Origin: Desulfococcaceae bacterium
Lineage (GTDB): Bacteria > Desulfobacterota > Desulfobacteria > Desulfobacterales > Desulfosalsimonadaceae
Assembly: GCA_030145385.1 (NCBI GenBank)
Contig: JAQYVU010000005.1
Span: forward strand, 24,840-88,839
Length of the DNA stretch: 64,000 nucleotides
Reading direction: 5' to 3'
The notes below the pieces were generated by a model. It did no database searches and had not been told where the DNA came from. It saw nothing but the letters and a program-made list of their open reading frames with translations. Shown in pieces: positions 1-8,587 of this stretch (position 1 is the first letter of the stretch; every line of letters starts with the position of its first letter). The translations under genes were made by a program, and so were the position numbers.

Positions 1-201
1 ATGAATGTCTTTTCCGACAATCTTCACCCTGCATGTGGAAAACCAAATGTTTAAAACAATGGCTGCAGCACTGGTAATGAATCGGGTCTTAAAATCTATC
101 TCATTTTCATCAAAGGCATAACGGCTATATTGACCAATTCGCTTAACGCTCTGACTAATGGTTCCCGAAAAATTCAGTCCTGAAAAAAAATTACTAAACA
201 A
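1..201 (-). CDS. N-terminal fragment of a possible DUF374-type lysophospholipid acyltransferase (runs off the left edge)
   Basis: An open minus-strand frame of 67 codons reaches the first base of the window in phase. The putative start is TTG at 201-199 with an AGGGG ribosome-binding sequence five bases upstream; the ATG just before it is out of frame and stops within ten codons. The segment ends with KTRFITSAAAIVLNIW followed by VKIVGKD, which resembles the start of DUF374 proteins, a family related to lipid acyltransferases: a basic stretch, a hydrophobic helix, then a beta strand. The catalytic HX4D region would lie outside the window, so the family call rests on a weak N-terminal resemblance. 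It is the last gene of the minus-strand series and is separated from its upstream neighbour by a hairpin. Confidence 0.4.
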   Translation of the reverse strand, partial: MFSNFFSGLNFSGTISQSVKRIGQYSRYAFDENEIDFKTRFITSAAAIVLNIWFSTCRVKIVGKDIH

Positions 202-276
202 AACATCCCCTTTATTTTTTGTTATTGAATGATTTTTCTGTGATGGAGTCGTTTTAAGTGTTTTTCAGATTTGTCA

Positions 277-334
277 TTGCAAGGGAGTGAAGCTTTAAAC
301 CATTTTATGGTTATCTTCTCTTCACTCCCTGCAA
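277..334. terminator. Imperfect hairpin between the DUF3313 gene and the left-edge gene
   Basis: TTGCAAGGGAGTGAAG (277-292) pairs with CTTCACTCCCTGCAA (320-334), with one bulged A and a 27-base loop. It lies about 65 bases beyond the stop codon of the DUF3313 gene. There is no clear T-run, so it may be an attenuating or RNA-stabilising structure rather than a classical terminator. The rest of 202-398 shows no gene. Confidence 0.35.
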
Positions 335-398
335 TACAATCATAAAATCTTTTTTGTTCAGCCGACAACTATCCTTGAATCATTACATTTTTACCTTT

Positions 399-1106
399 TT
401 ATCTGCCGGCCTTCTTTGCTAACTGATCAAATCGAAATGCTATCCGCTGTGACCAATAGTCACAGGCATCTTTCGCATTCCCCCAATCACTAAAATCAAA
501 ACCACCTGTATATCTGCCACCCGCACGAGCATCGACACCGGCAGCTATTCTTTTGCCGCTGAGAGAGTCCACAATTTCCATTTCAGCGCTTGCATCACCG
601 ACAAATGAATGTGCCCCAGTTGCAGCCAGACCTATCGTATCAATTGCAATGCCGATGGGCATTATCGAAGAGATCGTATTCATTGTCACATTCTTATCTT
701 TGATGTCAGTCAATGCGAGCCGAATCCTTGCTGTGCCAGGGCCAGGTGTGGAGACAATCTCAAGATGTTTACCTAAATCTCTGTTTAACGCTGCATAAAA
801 ATAGTCCGCCATCTTCTGACGATCAGCAGCAGATACGTTTGCCATTTCACTGTCTTTTGAAACAACAATTTCAACCGGTGCGATAATCATTTTGGTATAA
901 GAATTAAAATCAGTGGATTCATCAATATAGACTTTCAACGCCTCATCGGCTTTCCCGGGCTTTAACTGGGAATAGTTTTTTAAAAAACCCGAGTCAGAAA
1001 CGTTACGTTTTTGCATGGTAGCAGCACAACCGTTGAGGGATAGAAGAAATCCCATAACAACACACACGATAACCAAACTATTGATTCCTGTTGATTTCTT
1101 ATTCAT
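399..1106 (-). CDS. DUF3313 family lipoprotein
   Basis: This 235-residue protein has a lipoprotein signal peptide with lipobox LNGC at Cys27, so it should be acylated and held in the outer or inner membrane, facing the periplasm. The rest resembles DUF3313, a family of Gram-negative lipoproteins of unknown function: a central KMIIAPVEIV strand, RIRLALTDI, and a Gly-rich segment near residues 145-165. AAGGAAAGAGAA precedes the ATG. It is the last gene of cluster A, 76 bases beyond pqiC, so it may be an added component of the PqiABC envelope lipid-transport system. The function is not known. Confidence 0.75.
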   Translation of the reverse strand: MNKKSTGINSLVIVCVVMGFLLSLNGCAATMQKRNVSDSGFLKNYSQLKPGKADEALKVYIDESTDFNSYTKMIIAPVEIVVSKDSEMANVSAADRQKMADYFYAALNRDLGKHLEIVSTPGPGTARIRLALTDIKDKNVTMNTISSIMPIGIAIDTIGLAATGAHSFVGDASAEMEIVDSLSGKRIAAGVDARAGGRYTGGFDFSDWGNAKDACDYWSQRIAFRFDQLAKKAGR

Positions 1107-1182
1107 TTCTCTTTCCTTTCATAAATAGTTAATAAATGTTTAAACCTCTGCCTTTACATGATCCGTAAAATAAATTGCTTAT

Positions 1183-1800
1183 TTACCTCCCCATTTTTGT
1201 TTTTTCTTTTATGATTTGGAGACTTAATGTTTCTAAAGCCATACTTTGAGCCTTCACCAGGGCGTCATATCCATTTCCAGTAACCGGCTGGTTGATGACT
1301 GATTTTTTGACAACAACATTTTTAGAATCTGAATTTGCCTCCTTTATTGTCCATGTCACATTCAGCAGAACAGAACCGCCCAGTGTTCCGTCAAACTGAT
1401 GCACATCAAATCCAATCTGCCAGGTTGGTGAGAATGTCCCTGACCACGGGTAAACAAGAACCTGACGCGATCCGGTCAGCAAAATAATATTTTCAGCCAG
1501 TACATTTATAAATTCCTGATTCAGGGATCCGCCCCAGCGGTGAAATTCGGCAAGGTCGACTTTATTGGCAGCTGTTCTGGTAACAATCTGGGGCCGGTCA
1601 ATTAATTTGGGAAACCGTGCAGGACCTATTCCTATAAGGGCGTTTTCCTGATATTTCTGTGAGCTGATCAGGTCTTGTGTCTGCATCGCTGTCAGGGTAT
1701 AAAATGTCACCGGCGGAGCAGCACTCTTACATCCGGAAAACATCAGGGCCATCGTAAACAGAGTAATTAAAACGATTGTATATCCAATATGCTTTCTCAT
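1183..1800 (-). CDS. pqiC: PqiC-like outer-membrane lipoprotein of an MCE transport system
   Basis: This 205-residue lipoprotein has lipobox MFSGC (Cys24) and belongs to the ABC-type transport auxiliary / PqiC family. Support includes FYTLTAMQ near the N-terminus, IGIGPARFPKLIDRPQIV in the middle and a C-terminal ALVKAQSMALETLS helix. In the Pqi system PqiC sits on the inner face of the outer membrane and docks the PqiB tube. Its start codon overlaps the pqiB stop as ATGA, with AAGGAG upstream, so the two are probably translationally coupled. Length and gene order fit pqiA-pqiB-pqiC operons. Confidence 0.85.
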   Translation of the reverse strand: MRKHIGYTIVLITLFTMALMFSGCKSAAPPVTFYTLTAMQTQDLISSQKYQENALIGIGPARFPKLIDRPQIVTRTAANKVDLAEFHRWGGSLNQEFINVLAENIILLTGSRQVLVYPWSGTFSPTWQIGFDVHQFDGTLGGSVLLNVTWTIKEANSDSKNVVVKKSVINQPVTGNGYDALVKAQSMALETLSLQIIKEKTKMGR

Positions 1801-3419
1801 TTATTGTCTCCTTTCCCGTAGATCAATGCTTCCGGATGTCTTTCCAGGTAATCTGATAGCATCCTCAATGATCTTGCTGCTTCGGACAATTCTCCCAAAG
1901 CCTGAATTGCGTTGTGATTCAATGGTGATTCATTGCCAAATGTTTTTTCAAGTTCTGCCATTGTGTGCGTGGCTTGTTTCAGTGTGGCACTTATTTCCGG
2001 GGCAATTTGTGAATTAACTGTTTTTAGCAGTTCTTCACTGGCTTTAACGGTCGAATCCAGATTTTTGACCATAGACCTAATATCCTGCCCGATCTGTTCA
2101 AATGGGATGGTTTCGATTTTTTCAAGCATCTTGTTGAAAACAGCCATCAGCTCTTCTAAAGATGCCGGTATTGTGGGCACGATTGGATACTTTAAATCCC
2201 AGTCAACGGTTTTTGGTGCAACATTTTCACGAAAATCAAGATCAACATAGAGCTGCCCGGTTATAATGCTGCCTGTTCTTAACTGTGCCCGTAAACCCCT
2301 TGCCACAAGCGAATCAATGAGTTTCATATATTCTTGATCATTTTGTATTACTCCTTTTTCCACCAACCGTTCAGGTTCTGTTTCGACCAGTACGGAAATG
2401 AGAATATCTTCATTGTTAACCTGACCAATCTTTAAAGAGACATCCTCCACCTTTCCAACTTGTAACCCCCGAAACTCAACCGGAGCACCTTTTGTCAGTC
2501 CGCGAACCGAACCTGAAAATTCGAGCTGCCAATACCGCTTCACGGAATACGCCTGCGCCATGGCATCGTCGCGAGAATCAAAAAGAATGAACATTTCATT
2601 GTCTTCAGCCGGATCATTCTGCTTAAGGTCCACCGGGTTATCAAAAGCAATGCCGCCGGACAGTATACTCACCAGGGACTGAGAATCGATCTTTAAGCCA
2701 TTGGCATCCATTGACAAATCAATGCCCCCGGCATTCCAGAACCGGGTATTTTTATGAATATATGCAGCATGAGGAGCATCAATAAAAATACGGATGTCAA
2801 CGTGTCGGCCTTCTTTGTCCAGTTCATAGCTCTCGACCTGCCCGACCTGTATCTGGCGGAAATATATTGGAGATCCAGCACCGAGCGATCCAAGTCGTTC
2901 CGCCTTGAGCACATAATGACGACCTGGAAGATCCGTGGTAACTATCGGGGGGGATTCAAGCCCGATAAATGAGTTTAAGGGCTTCCCCTCCTTTACCGGA
3001 TCAATGGCTATATAGGCGCCGCCGAAAAGCGTTCCAAGCCCGGAAATCTCACCCGCGCTGACCCTGGCACGAACCACCCAGAAACGGGTTTTATCGGTTA
3101 AATAGGCTTTTGAATTTTTCCCCAGCTCCGCAGTGACTGTAACTGTGGAAAGGTCATCCTCAAGGACTATGGATACAACCTCTCCGACTTCCACGTCCTT
3201 GTATTTGATTTTTGTCTTGCCCGCTTCAAGTCCGTCCGCGCTCTTAAATGAGATGGTAATTGTCGGGCCTTTTTCCGATAACGCCTTATACACAAGCCAT
3301 CCACCGATCAGAAGAGCGACAATCGGCACAACCCAGACAATGGAAAATGATTTTTTTTCACGGATTAATGATTCAGGTGGATTTGTGTTTGTCGTAACTT
3401 CAGTTGGTTGTTCATTCAT
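1797..3419 (-). CDS. pqiB: PqiB-like MCE (MlaD) domain intermembrane transport protein
   Basis: This 540-residue protein has an N-terminal transmembrane helix (about residues 27-47, IVWVVPIVALLIGGWLVY). Three MlaD/MCE domains follow, at roughly 50-130, 165-230 and 295-390, each with the typical GLxxGxPVxFRGxxVGxV pattern (for example GLTKGAPVEFRGLQVGKV). A C-terminal helical region, about 420-530, should form the periplasmic needle. PqiB homologues form a hexameric tube that moves lipids between inner and outer membranes. The gene overlaps the upstream pqiA stop by eight bases and the pqiC start by four. The family is clear; the substrate is not. Confidence 0.9.
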   Translation of the reverse strand: MNEQPTEVTTNTNPPESLIREKKSFSIVWVVPIVALLIGGWLVYKALSEKGPTITISFKSADGLEAGKTKIKYKDVEVGEVVSIVLEDDLSTVTVTAELGKNSKAYLTDKTRFWVVRARVSAGEISGLGTLFGGAYIAIDPVKEGKPLNSFIGLESPPIVTTDLPGRHYVLKAERLGSLGAGSPIYFRQIQVGQVESYELDKEGRHVDIRIFIDAPHAAYIHKNTRFWNAGGIDLSMDANGLKIDSQSLVSILSGGIAFDNPVDLKQNDPAEDNEMFILFDSRDDAMAQAYSVKRYWQLEFSGSVRGLTKGAPVEFRGLQVGKVEDVSLKIGQVNNEDILISVLVETEPERLVEKGVIQNDQEYMKLIDSLVARGLRAQLRTGSIITGQLYVDLDFRENVAPKTVDWDLKYPIVPTIPASLEELMAVFNKMLEKIETIPFEQIGQDIRSMVKNLDSTVKASEELLKTVNSQIAPEISATLKQATHTMAELEKTFGNESPLNHNAIQALGELSEAARSLRMLSDYLERHPEALIYGKGDNK

Positions 3420-4053
3420 GTTGGTCCTCCATCGAATCCCATATCAGTCTTGGATCAAAACTCATGGCGGCTAAAATGGTCAGAACAACCACTGCCGCAA
3501 AATATGCTGCTGCAGGCCCGGCTTCAAAATCAGCCAGTCCCCCCAGTTTAATCAGTGCCGCCATGATGGTGATGACGAATATATCCACCATGGACCAGCG
3601 ACCAATGGCTTCGATAATCCGGTAAAGCCGGGTTCGCTCAAGCGGGCGCCATCGTATTTTCAACTGCACTGAAACCAGTAAAAAAAACAGGATCAAAATT
3701 TTAAGTACCGGCACGAATATGCTGGCGACAAAAATAACCAAAGCGATGTACCATGACCCGGATTGAATAAAATAGATTACCCCGCTCATGATCGTATCTC
3801 CCTCAGAACTGCCCAACGCACTGGTAATTGAAATGGGAAGAAGATTAGCCGGGATATAAAAAATTAACGCGGCAATGACCAGTGCCCATGTCCGCTGAAT
3901 ACTGCCCGGGATTCTCTGATGAATTTCAGCCCCGCAACGGGGACAATCGATTATTTTCCTGTCTCCGGATTCAGAGATGCGGCACAACAGGTGGCAGCGA
4001 CGACAGGCTGCCATTGATGAATTTTTTGCAGTTTTTAATTCAGTCACGATCAT
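3412..4053 (-). CDS. pqiA: PqiA-like inner-membrane protein, second copy
   Basis: This is a paraquat-inducible protein A family protein with an N-terminal zinc-ribbon-like part (CRRC and CPRC) and four predicted membrane helices. I place the start at the ATG at 4053 (213 residues). It forms an ATGA overlap with the stop of the upstream pqiA gene and has AGGAG five bases before it; a longer start at 4074 would overlap the neighbour by 25 bases. PqiA proteins are the inner-membrane partners of PqiB. E. coli PqiA carries two such modules in one chain; here they are two adjacent genes. Confidence 0.85.
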   Translation of the reverse strand: MIVTELKTAKNSSMAACRRCHLLCRISESGDRKIIDCPRCGAEIHQRIPGSIQRTWALVIAALIFYIPANLLPISITSALGSSEGDTIMSGVIYFIQSGSWYIALVIFVASIFVPVLKILILFFLLVSVQLKIRWRPLERTRLYRIIEAIGRWSMVDIFVITIMAALIKLGGLADFEAGPAAAYFAAVVVLTILAAMSFDPRLIWDSMEDQHE

Positions 4054-4670
4054 GAATCTCCTGCTTTCTCCCATATCTCATGGGTATCAAAACTTGCCGT
4101 GCCAGCGGCCATGACAAAAATTAGTACAAAAAATGCGTACAATGAATGACCGGGGATCACTGTCATCATTTTTAAAAGCTTGACCACGGACACCAGAATA
4201 CCCAGCATAAAAACCTCCATCATGCCCCAGGGTTTGATTGTTTCTAAAAAATTTAACAGGGAAATCATTTTCCACGGCCGCCGATTCAGTTTCATAGGCA
4301 GCAGGATATAAAGCTTTATAAGCAACTCTAAAAAGGGAAACAGAATGGCCGTACAAAGAACAAGTAATGCAATTTCCCAGTAACCCCCAGAATAAAGAAC
4401 TTTGACACCGCCAAAGAGATTTGTTGCCTGATAAAGGCCTTCCAGTTTTATTTCAAGCAGGGGATATGCATTGGCAATAATGAAAAGCAGAAGACCCGCC
4501 AACGTCAACGCCAGGCTCCGGTCCAGGCTGTCTTTTTTATGGCTGAACAAAACAGCCCCGCATCGCCGGCATATGGCGGAATCCCCTTCCGGAACCCTAC
4601 CGATACGATGAAGTACGTCACATTCATGACAGGCAATTAATAACTCGTTATGCATTTTTACATTTTCCAT
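4050..4670 (-). CDS. pqiA: PqiA-like inner-membrane protein, first copy
   Basis: This protein of 206 residues belongs to the PqiA family, with a zinc-ribbon-like CHEC / CRRC pair near residues 13-38 and four hydrophobic segments. The ATG at 4670 is chosen because GGGGA lies six bases upstream; the longer start at 4736 would overlap the Omp85-like gene. The EIALLVLCTAILFPFLELLIK and KPWGMMEVFMLGILVSVVKL regions are typical. With the following gene it reproduces the two halves of E. coli PqiA as separate chains. Confidence 0.85.
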   Translation of the reverse strand: MENVKMHNELLIACHECDVLHRIGRVPEGDSAICRRCGAVLFSHKKDSLDRSLALTLAGLLLFIIANAYPLLEIKLEGLYQATNLFGGVKVLYSGGYWEIALLVLCTAILFPFLELLIKLYILLPMKLNRRPWKMISLLNFLETIKPWGMMEVFMLGILVSVVKLLKMMTVIPGHSLYAFFVLIFVMAAGTASFDTHEIWEKAGDS

Positions 4671-4698
4671 ATATCCCCGTATTACCTTATTTGGGGAG

Positions 4699-6039
4699 TT
4701 AAAACGGTTGTCCGATAAACAGCTGCAAAATGGCATCTTCTTCAGATGCAGCTAAATCAGCCCTGATAATAAGGTTGTTGACCATTGTCCTTACACCTGC
4801 GCCCAGGCTCCATTTCATGTCTTTATGAAGCCCGCTCAGACTCCAGGTTGGTGCAACCCGCCCTATCTCTGAAAATCCGACCAGTTGAAACCAGTCCACA
4901 TCCAGCCGGCCTTTTAAAGTAATACTTTTCAAAGGATTCCAGTTCAGCGTATGGCGGTACTCTATTCCATAGTAGATCGCTGACCGGTCGTTAAACCGGG
5001 TGGACGGGTATCCCCGCAGCCGCCACAATCCGCCCAGAGTGGCGCCTTTATAAGTTGGCGGACGATGAAACACTTCTTCGCCATTTTCTGTATGGGAGCT
5101 GTTCCAGGTCAGGCAGTCCGTTGTCCAGAAAGACAACGCAAGGACTCTCTGGCGCGAGGTTTCCGAACTTCCGAGATCAAAATATTTATTTGCCTCCCCG
5201 CCCATAACGGTCCATGGCCGTGAACTGCCAAATCCCCCCCAATCCCTGGAAAGATATATTTGATGATAGCTGCCGCTTGTAGGATTGACGGAAAAATCTG
5301 TATTTTCGAAGGTTAATGCAACATCAAATCCGGCTGTTTTCTGTTCTATCTTCTCATCCGCCTTCAAATTCTGATCTCGATAAAATGGGGTAAATTCGAT
5401 ATAGGTTCTTCCGCTATCCAATGGATTCCAGGATGTTCCCCCGGGTTTTGCGGATACAAGAAGACCGTTGTCCAATTTTACGTTGGAAATAATATGCTTT
5501 TTGCCATTTCCGATGGGCAGCAAATATTTCATATTAAATTCAAACCAGAAATCATCGCCATCAGCTTTGATATAATTGTCTTTATCAGAATCATTGCTTC
5601 CCGCATCATCATCAGGAAAATCAGGATTATCCATGGTGTATGTCTGAACATCACTAAAACTGCCGTCGGATATCTGAGGGTTTAAAATCAACCGTTTCAT
5701 AAACGGGACATGAAAGTCCCTAACCATCAGAAACGCCAGATAATTGCCGCCCGTGCCAAACATCCCGGAACCCACCGTCAACATATGATCCTGCACATAA
5801 CCTTCGGCGATTGCCGCCACACCTAAGCCGCTGCCAATGGTGTCGTTGAAATAAGGAAAGGGAACAACTAAAAGCCTTTTTTTTGAATCGCTGGTTTCTG
5901 CTTCCTGCGATGTCTGTTCCGCGTGGACAGGTTCAATCACATGCAGCATCAGTAACAAAGCCATGAGAATAGGTATAATTCGGAAAATTTTGGCGATTTT
6001 ATAATATTCGTTCTGACTAATTATTATTTTCCTTTTCAA
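4699..6039 (-). CDS. Omp85/BamA-TamA-type outer-membrane barrel protein
   Basis: This 446-residue protein has a signal peptide ending near VHAEQ (about residue 41) and a beta-rich body. It carries the LRGYPSTRFND motif about 110 residues from the end, which is the loop-6 signature of bacterial surface antigen (D15/Omp85) barrels. The chain ends in Phe, as expected for BAM-dependent insertion. No POTRA repeats are visible before the barrel, so it resembles short stand-alone D15 barrels rather than BamA itself. The start is TTG at 6039 with AAAGGAAA upstream. Placed directly before pqiA, it could supply the outer-membrane exit of the lipid-transport cluster; this is inference from position. Confidence 0.75.
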   Translation of the reverse strand: MKRKIIISQNEYYKIAKIFRIIPILMALLLMLHVIEPVHAEQTSQEAETSDSKKRLLVVPFPYFNDTIGSGLGVAAIAEGYVQDHMLTVGSGMFGTGGNYLAFLMVRDFHVPFMKRLILNPQISDGSFSDVQTYTMDNPDFPDDDAGSNDSDKDNYIKADGDDFWFEFNMKYLLPIGNGKKHIISNVKLDNGLLVSAKPGGTSWNPLDSGRTYIEFTPFYRDQNLKADEKIEQKTAGFDVALTFENTDFSVNPTSGSYHQIYLSRDWGGFGSSRPWTVMGGEANKYFDLGSSETSRQRVLALSFWTTDCLTWNSSHTENGEEVFHRPPTYKGATLGGLWRLRGYPSTRFNDRSAIYYGIEYRHTLNWNPLKSITLKGRLDVDWFQLVGFSEIGRVAPTWSLSGLHKDMKWSLGAGVRTMVNNLIIRADLAASEEDAILQLFIGQPF

Positions 6040-6059
6040 TGGATTTTCCTTTCCTTTAA

Positions 6060-7121
6060 TTAATTCGTCGGAACCGTAACAATAGGAGCGCCTTGCCGTT
6101 CGCCTCTTTCCGTGAGTGAGAACAAAAGCATTAAAAAATAAAATGACCGTTTGGACAGATCCTCTCTGTCATCAATCCAGAACCAGCGGTCCCGATAATT
6201 TACAGAAACATGGGCATCATCCGGTTCTGACATATCGTTTTGAACATGAATCAAAGGCGGAAACCGGGATTCGAATTCCGGATCCAAATGCCGGGTAGCT
6301 GACACACGGCCCTCGGCAACGTCAGAATCCGGCACATCAACATAGGAAGCGTATTCAACCATCACCTGCAGCATTGACCGGCTGAGAATCGCAATTTCCG
6401 TATCATTTTTTGGAAAACTTCCGTAAACAACTTGAAAAACCTGAAAATCCTGTGACAGGCCCAGAATCTTCTTGACCCTGGAAATATCTTCTGCAATGGC
6501 CGGGTCACTAGACGGCCGGAAAAACATGGCCACAGCAGATCTGTCATTTTTCGATACCACCCGCATACCCATCCCTCCCTTGCCCTGGAGGCTTCTCATC
6601 AGGGCCAGCAGTTCGTAAAATTCCGGGTCGCCGTTATGGGCCATCATTTTCATGCCAGTGCCATTTCTGACGCCATTGATGGTCTGAACACATATCCGGA
6701 GAACATAATCTGCCGGATATCCGGCCTGAAGCAGAAACAGGATGCCGGGTATGGGAATCGGAGAAATCATACTGCGCGTGAATTGTTCTCCCATGAGCGG
6801 AGAGTAAGTCACCGTCGGTCGATCCGTAAACTTTCCACCACCGCCAAGCGTCTGTCCATTTGTGCCATCCGTCCACGAAAGCCCGAACTGAAGCTGGCCT
6901 TCCACGGCATACTGGTTAATGACGGATGTTACATCCATGTAAACCGGGGCATCCACATAACGGGTTTTCAAAAGGTTTAAAAGGGTCTGACGTTTCCAGG
7001 ATTCTGAAATAGAGGTCACATAATCAAACCGATCCCGGGCCACTGTCTGCGGACCGATGCCGGTACAGCCGGAAATAAAAAAGATATATATAATGAAGGT
7101 TAATCCTATGGCCTTGCGCAT
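6060..7121 (-). CDS. Conserved lipoprotein of unknown function
   Basis: This 353-residue protein has a short lipoprotein signal with lipobox ISGC (Cys19). The mature part begins with an RDRFDYVTSISESWKRQ-type segment followed by LLNLLKTRYVDAPVYMDV. I associate that pattern with a group of conserved hypothetical lipoproteins, but no function is known to me. A Gly-rich GGGGKF and a proline-rich PIPIPG stretch lie in the middle; no enzyme motif is visible. AAGGAG is placed eight bases before ATG. The 20-base gap to the Omp85-like gene suggests cotranscription and a possible partnership with that barrel. Confidence 0.6.
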   Translation of the reverse strand: MRKAIGLTFIIYIFFISGCTGIGPQTVARDRFDYVTSISESWKRQTLLNLLKTRYVDAPVYMDVTSVINQYAVEGQLQFGLSWTDGTNGQTLGGGGKFTDRPTVTYSPLMGEQFTRSMISPIPIPGILFLLQAGYPADYVLRICVQTINGVRNGTGMKMMAHNGDPEFYELLALMRSLQGKGGMGMRVVSKNDRSAVAMFFRPSSDPAIAEDISRVKKILGLSQDFQVFQVVYGSFPKNDTEIAILSRSMLQVMVEYASYVDVPDSDVAEGRVSATRHLDPEFESRFPPLIHVQNDMSEPDDAHVSVNYRDRWFWIDDREDLSKRSFYFLMLLFSLTERGERQGAPIVTVPTN

Positions 7122-7168
7122 ATAAAAGACTCCTTTGTTATTTCTTCTTTTAATGCCTCTTTTTCCGG

Positions 7169-7600
7169 CTATTCATTCATGCAAAGTGTTTCAAACCCTT
7201 TTTGACCGACTTGCAGCAAATCAGCAGGTGCATCCAGCCAATGCGCCCATTCATCCAGATTATAAAATACGTTAACATCAATCAGAGAAGGATCCATCAT
7301 TGTCGTATAAATTCGCATCATGCCGAACATAAGTGAATTGCATGCATATATCGCCGATTTTACTAAGGGCCCCTTGTACATCATTTGTCGACGCTGGGAG
7401 ATGTTCCATATCTCATCTGAGGTCAGCGTTATATGGCGTAAATGGCTCAAATCCGTGAACCGATTAAACCCATTGGGATACGCGGCTTCCATCATTTCTA
7501 CTTTTTCCAGGATTGTCTGAAGACTCTCAAACGTCAGATCGCCTTCAATTTCCAGCATAGCGATTCCGGATTGTTCAATGTTATCCTTCAATTTGATCAT
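7169..7600 (-). CDS. SpoIIAA/STAS-like small protein
   Basis: This 143-residue soluble protein shows the alternating strand-helix pattern of SpoIIAA-like (STAS/SEC14-type) proteins: IAMLEIEGDLTFESLQTIL at the start, RFTDLSHLRHITLTSDEI in the middle and VNVFYNLDEWAHWL near the end. No signal peptide is present, so it is cytoplasmic and stands out among membrane proteins. Family members are small ligand- or partner-binding domains of unclear role. It lies between a lipoprotein gene and a 90-residue protein gene with gaps of 47 and 22 bases, which fits cluster A. Confidence 0.6.
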   Translation of the reverse strand: MIKLKDNIEQSGIAMLEIEGDLTFESLQTILEKVEMMEAAYPNGFNRFTDLSHLRHITLTSDEIWNISQRRQMMYKGPLVKSAIYACNSLMFGMMRIYTTMMDPSLIDVNVFYNLDEWAHWLDAPADLLQVGQKGFETLCMNE

Positions 7601-7622
7601 TTTATTGCTCTATCCGGATATG

Positions 7623-7895
7623 CTATTTTCTTCCGATCTTTTCATCCAGGTTCTCAACAGACAAAAGCGTGAGATGCAGATCATACAATGCATTCAAAAC
7701 ACCGGATAGCGAAGCCTGATCAGGCAGATACCCCACCAGCACTGCCACTGGCTGTCCGTCTTTTTTGAATGCATTGGTAATTGAAATATCTCCCAGCCTT
7801 TGCCCCAGATTCTCATCAACATGACCTTCAATTCGGATACGGTATTTAGCCGGCGTTTCAAGCTTAAACCCTTTCCAGGTAAATGATTCGTTCAT
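7623..7895 (-). CDS. Small conserved protein of unknown function
   Basis: This 90-residue protein has no signal peptide or membrane segment. The YRIRIEGHVDENLGQRLGDI and LPDQASLSGVLNALYDL segments match the style of a small conserved hypothetical family I have seen in proteobacteria and cyanobacteria; I know no function for it. AAGGA lies eight bases ahead of ATG. It sits between the DUF5666-like protein and the STAS-like protein in cluster A with short gaps on both sides. Confidence 0.6.
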   Translation of the reverse strand: MNESFTWKGFKLETPAKYRIRIEGHVDENLGQRLGDISITNAFKKDGQPVAVLVGYLPDQASLSGVLNALYDLHLTLLSVENLDEKIGRK

Positions 7896-7949
7896 TGCTA
7901 TGTTCCTTGCCGCCGAATATTAATAAAACAGATCAGAAAACACATTTAA

Positions 7950-8519
7950 CTATGGTTTGCTCACAGAAATCGCCATGGCTTGCGTATACCGTGCATGCAC
8001 CGAATCACCGACGTTGAGTGAGTCAAACGCCTGCACTGATTCGTCAACACGGGTCGACACCTCTTTCCCATCCGCTTTTTTCAAGGTTACGATGCGTTTG
8101 TCTCTGTTAATGGCAGTGACTATAGCCGACACATCCACTGTTTCTGCCAGAATACCTGCCGGCTTATCTCCCTTAGGTGATCGGGCCAGAACAGTTTCGG
8201 CATTTGCTGCTGGCAAAGTCCCGGGTTTTCCAAGATACACGGCAACGGACTCATAAAATTTAACATTCAGATGATCTCCGATTTCAATTTGGTCAAAGTT
8301 CCTTGCCTCCGGACCGACTGCAAGCGTTACTGTATTTCCGTTTGTTCCGAGCAGCGTCAGCGTCCGGGTCGCCTTGTCAATGGCCAGCACCTTGGCATCA
8401 ATCGTCTCCACATCTCCTATTGCAACGCCTTCAGCTGCATAAACAGCCGAACTAAAGTTCATCAAAAACACTGCCGCCATGATCATTGTGAAAAACACAA
8501 AATTAAATTTCGGCTTCAT
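7950..8519 (-). CDS. Secreted protein with two DUF5666-like OB-fold repeats
   Basis: This protein of 189 residues has a cleavable signal peptide ending at VYAAEG (near residue 29). The body is an internal duplication: VLAIDKATRTLTLL...NFDQIEIGDHLNVKFYESVAV and VTAINRDKRIVTLK...AFDSLNVGDSVHARYTQAMAI align over about 55 residues each. Both have the GDxxxxxY/F pattern typical of small OB-like DUF5666 domains. The ATG at 8519 has AGGAGG seven bases upstream; an earlier ATG at 8552 has no such site. It follows the ligand-gated channel gene by 68 bases, so a periplasmic role linked to that channel is possible but unproven. Confidence 0.65.
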   Translation of the reverse strand: MKPKFNFVFFTMIMAAVFLMNFSSAVYAAEGVAIGDVETIDAKVLAIDKATRTLTLLGTNGNTVTLAVGPEARNFDQIEIGDHLNVKFYESVAVYLGKPGTLPAANAETVLARSPKGDKPAGILAETVDVSAIVTAINRDKRIVTLKKADGKEVSTRVDESVQAFDSLNVGDSVHARYTQAMAISVSKP

Positions 8520-8587
8520 GATTTGCCTCCTGTTTCTTGTTGAATTGACCAATATATAAAAAATTTACTTGTTGAGCAGATTCTATT

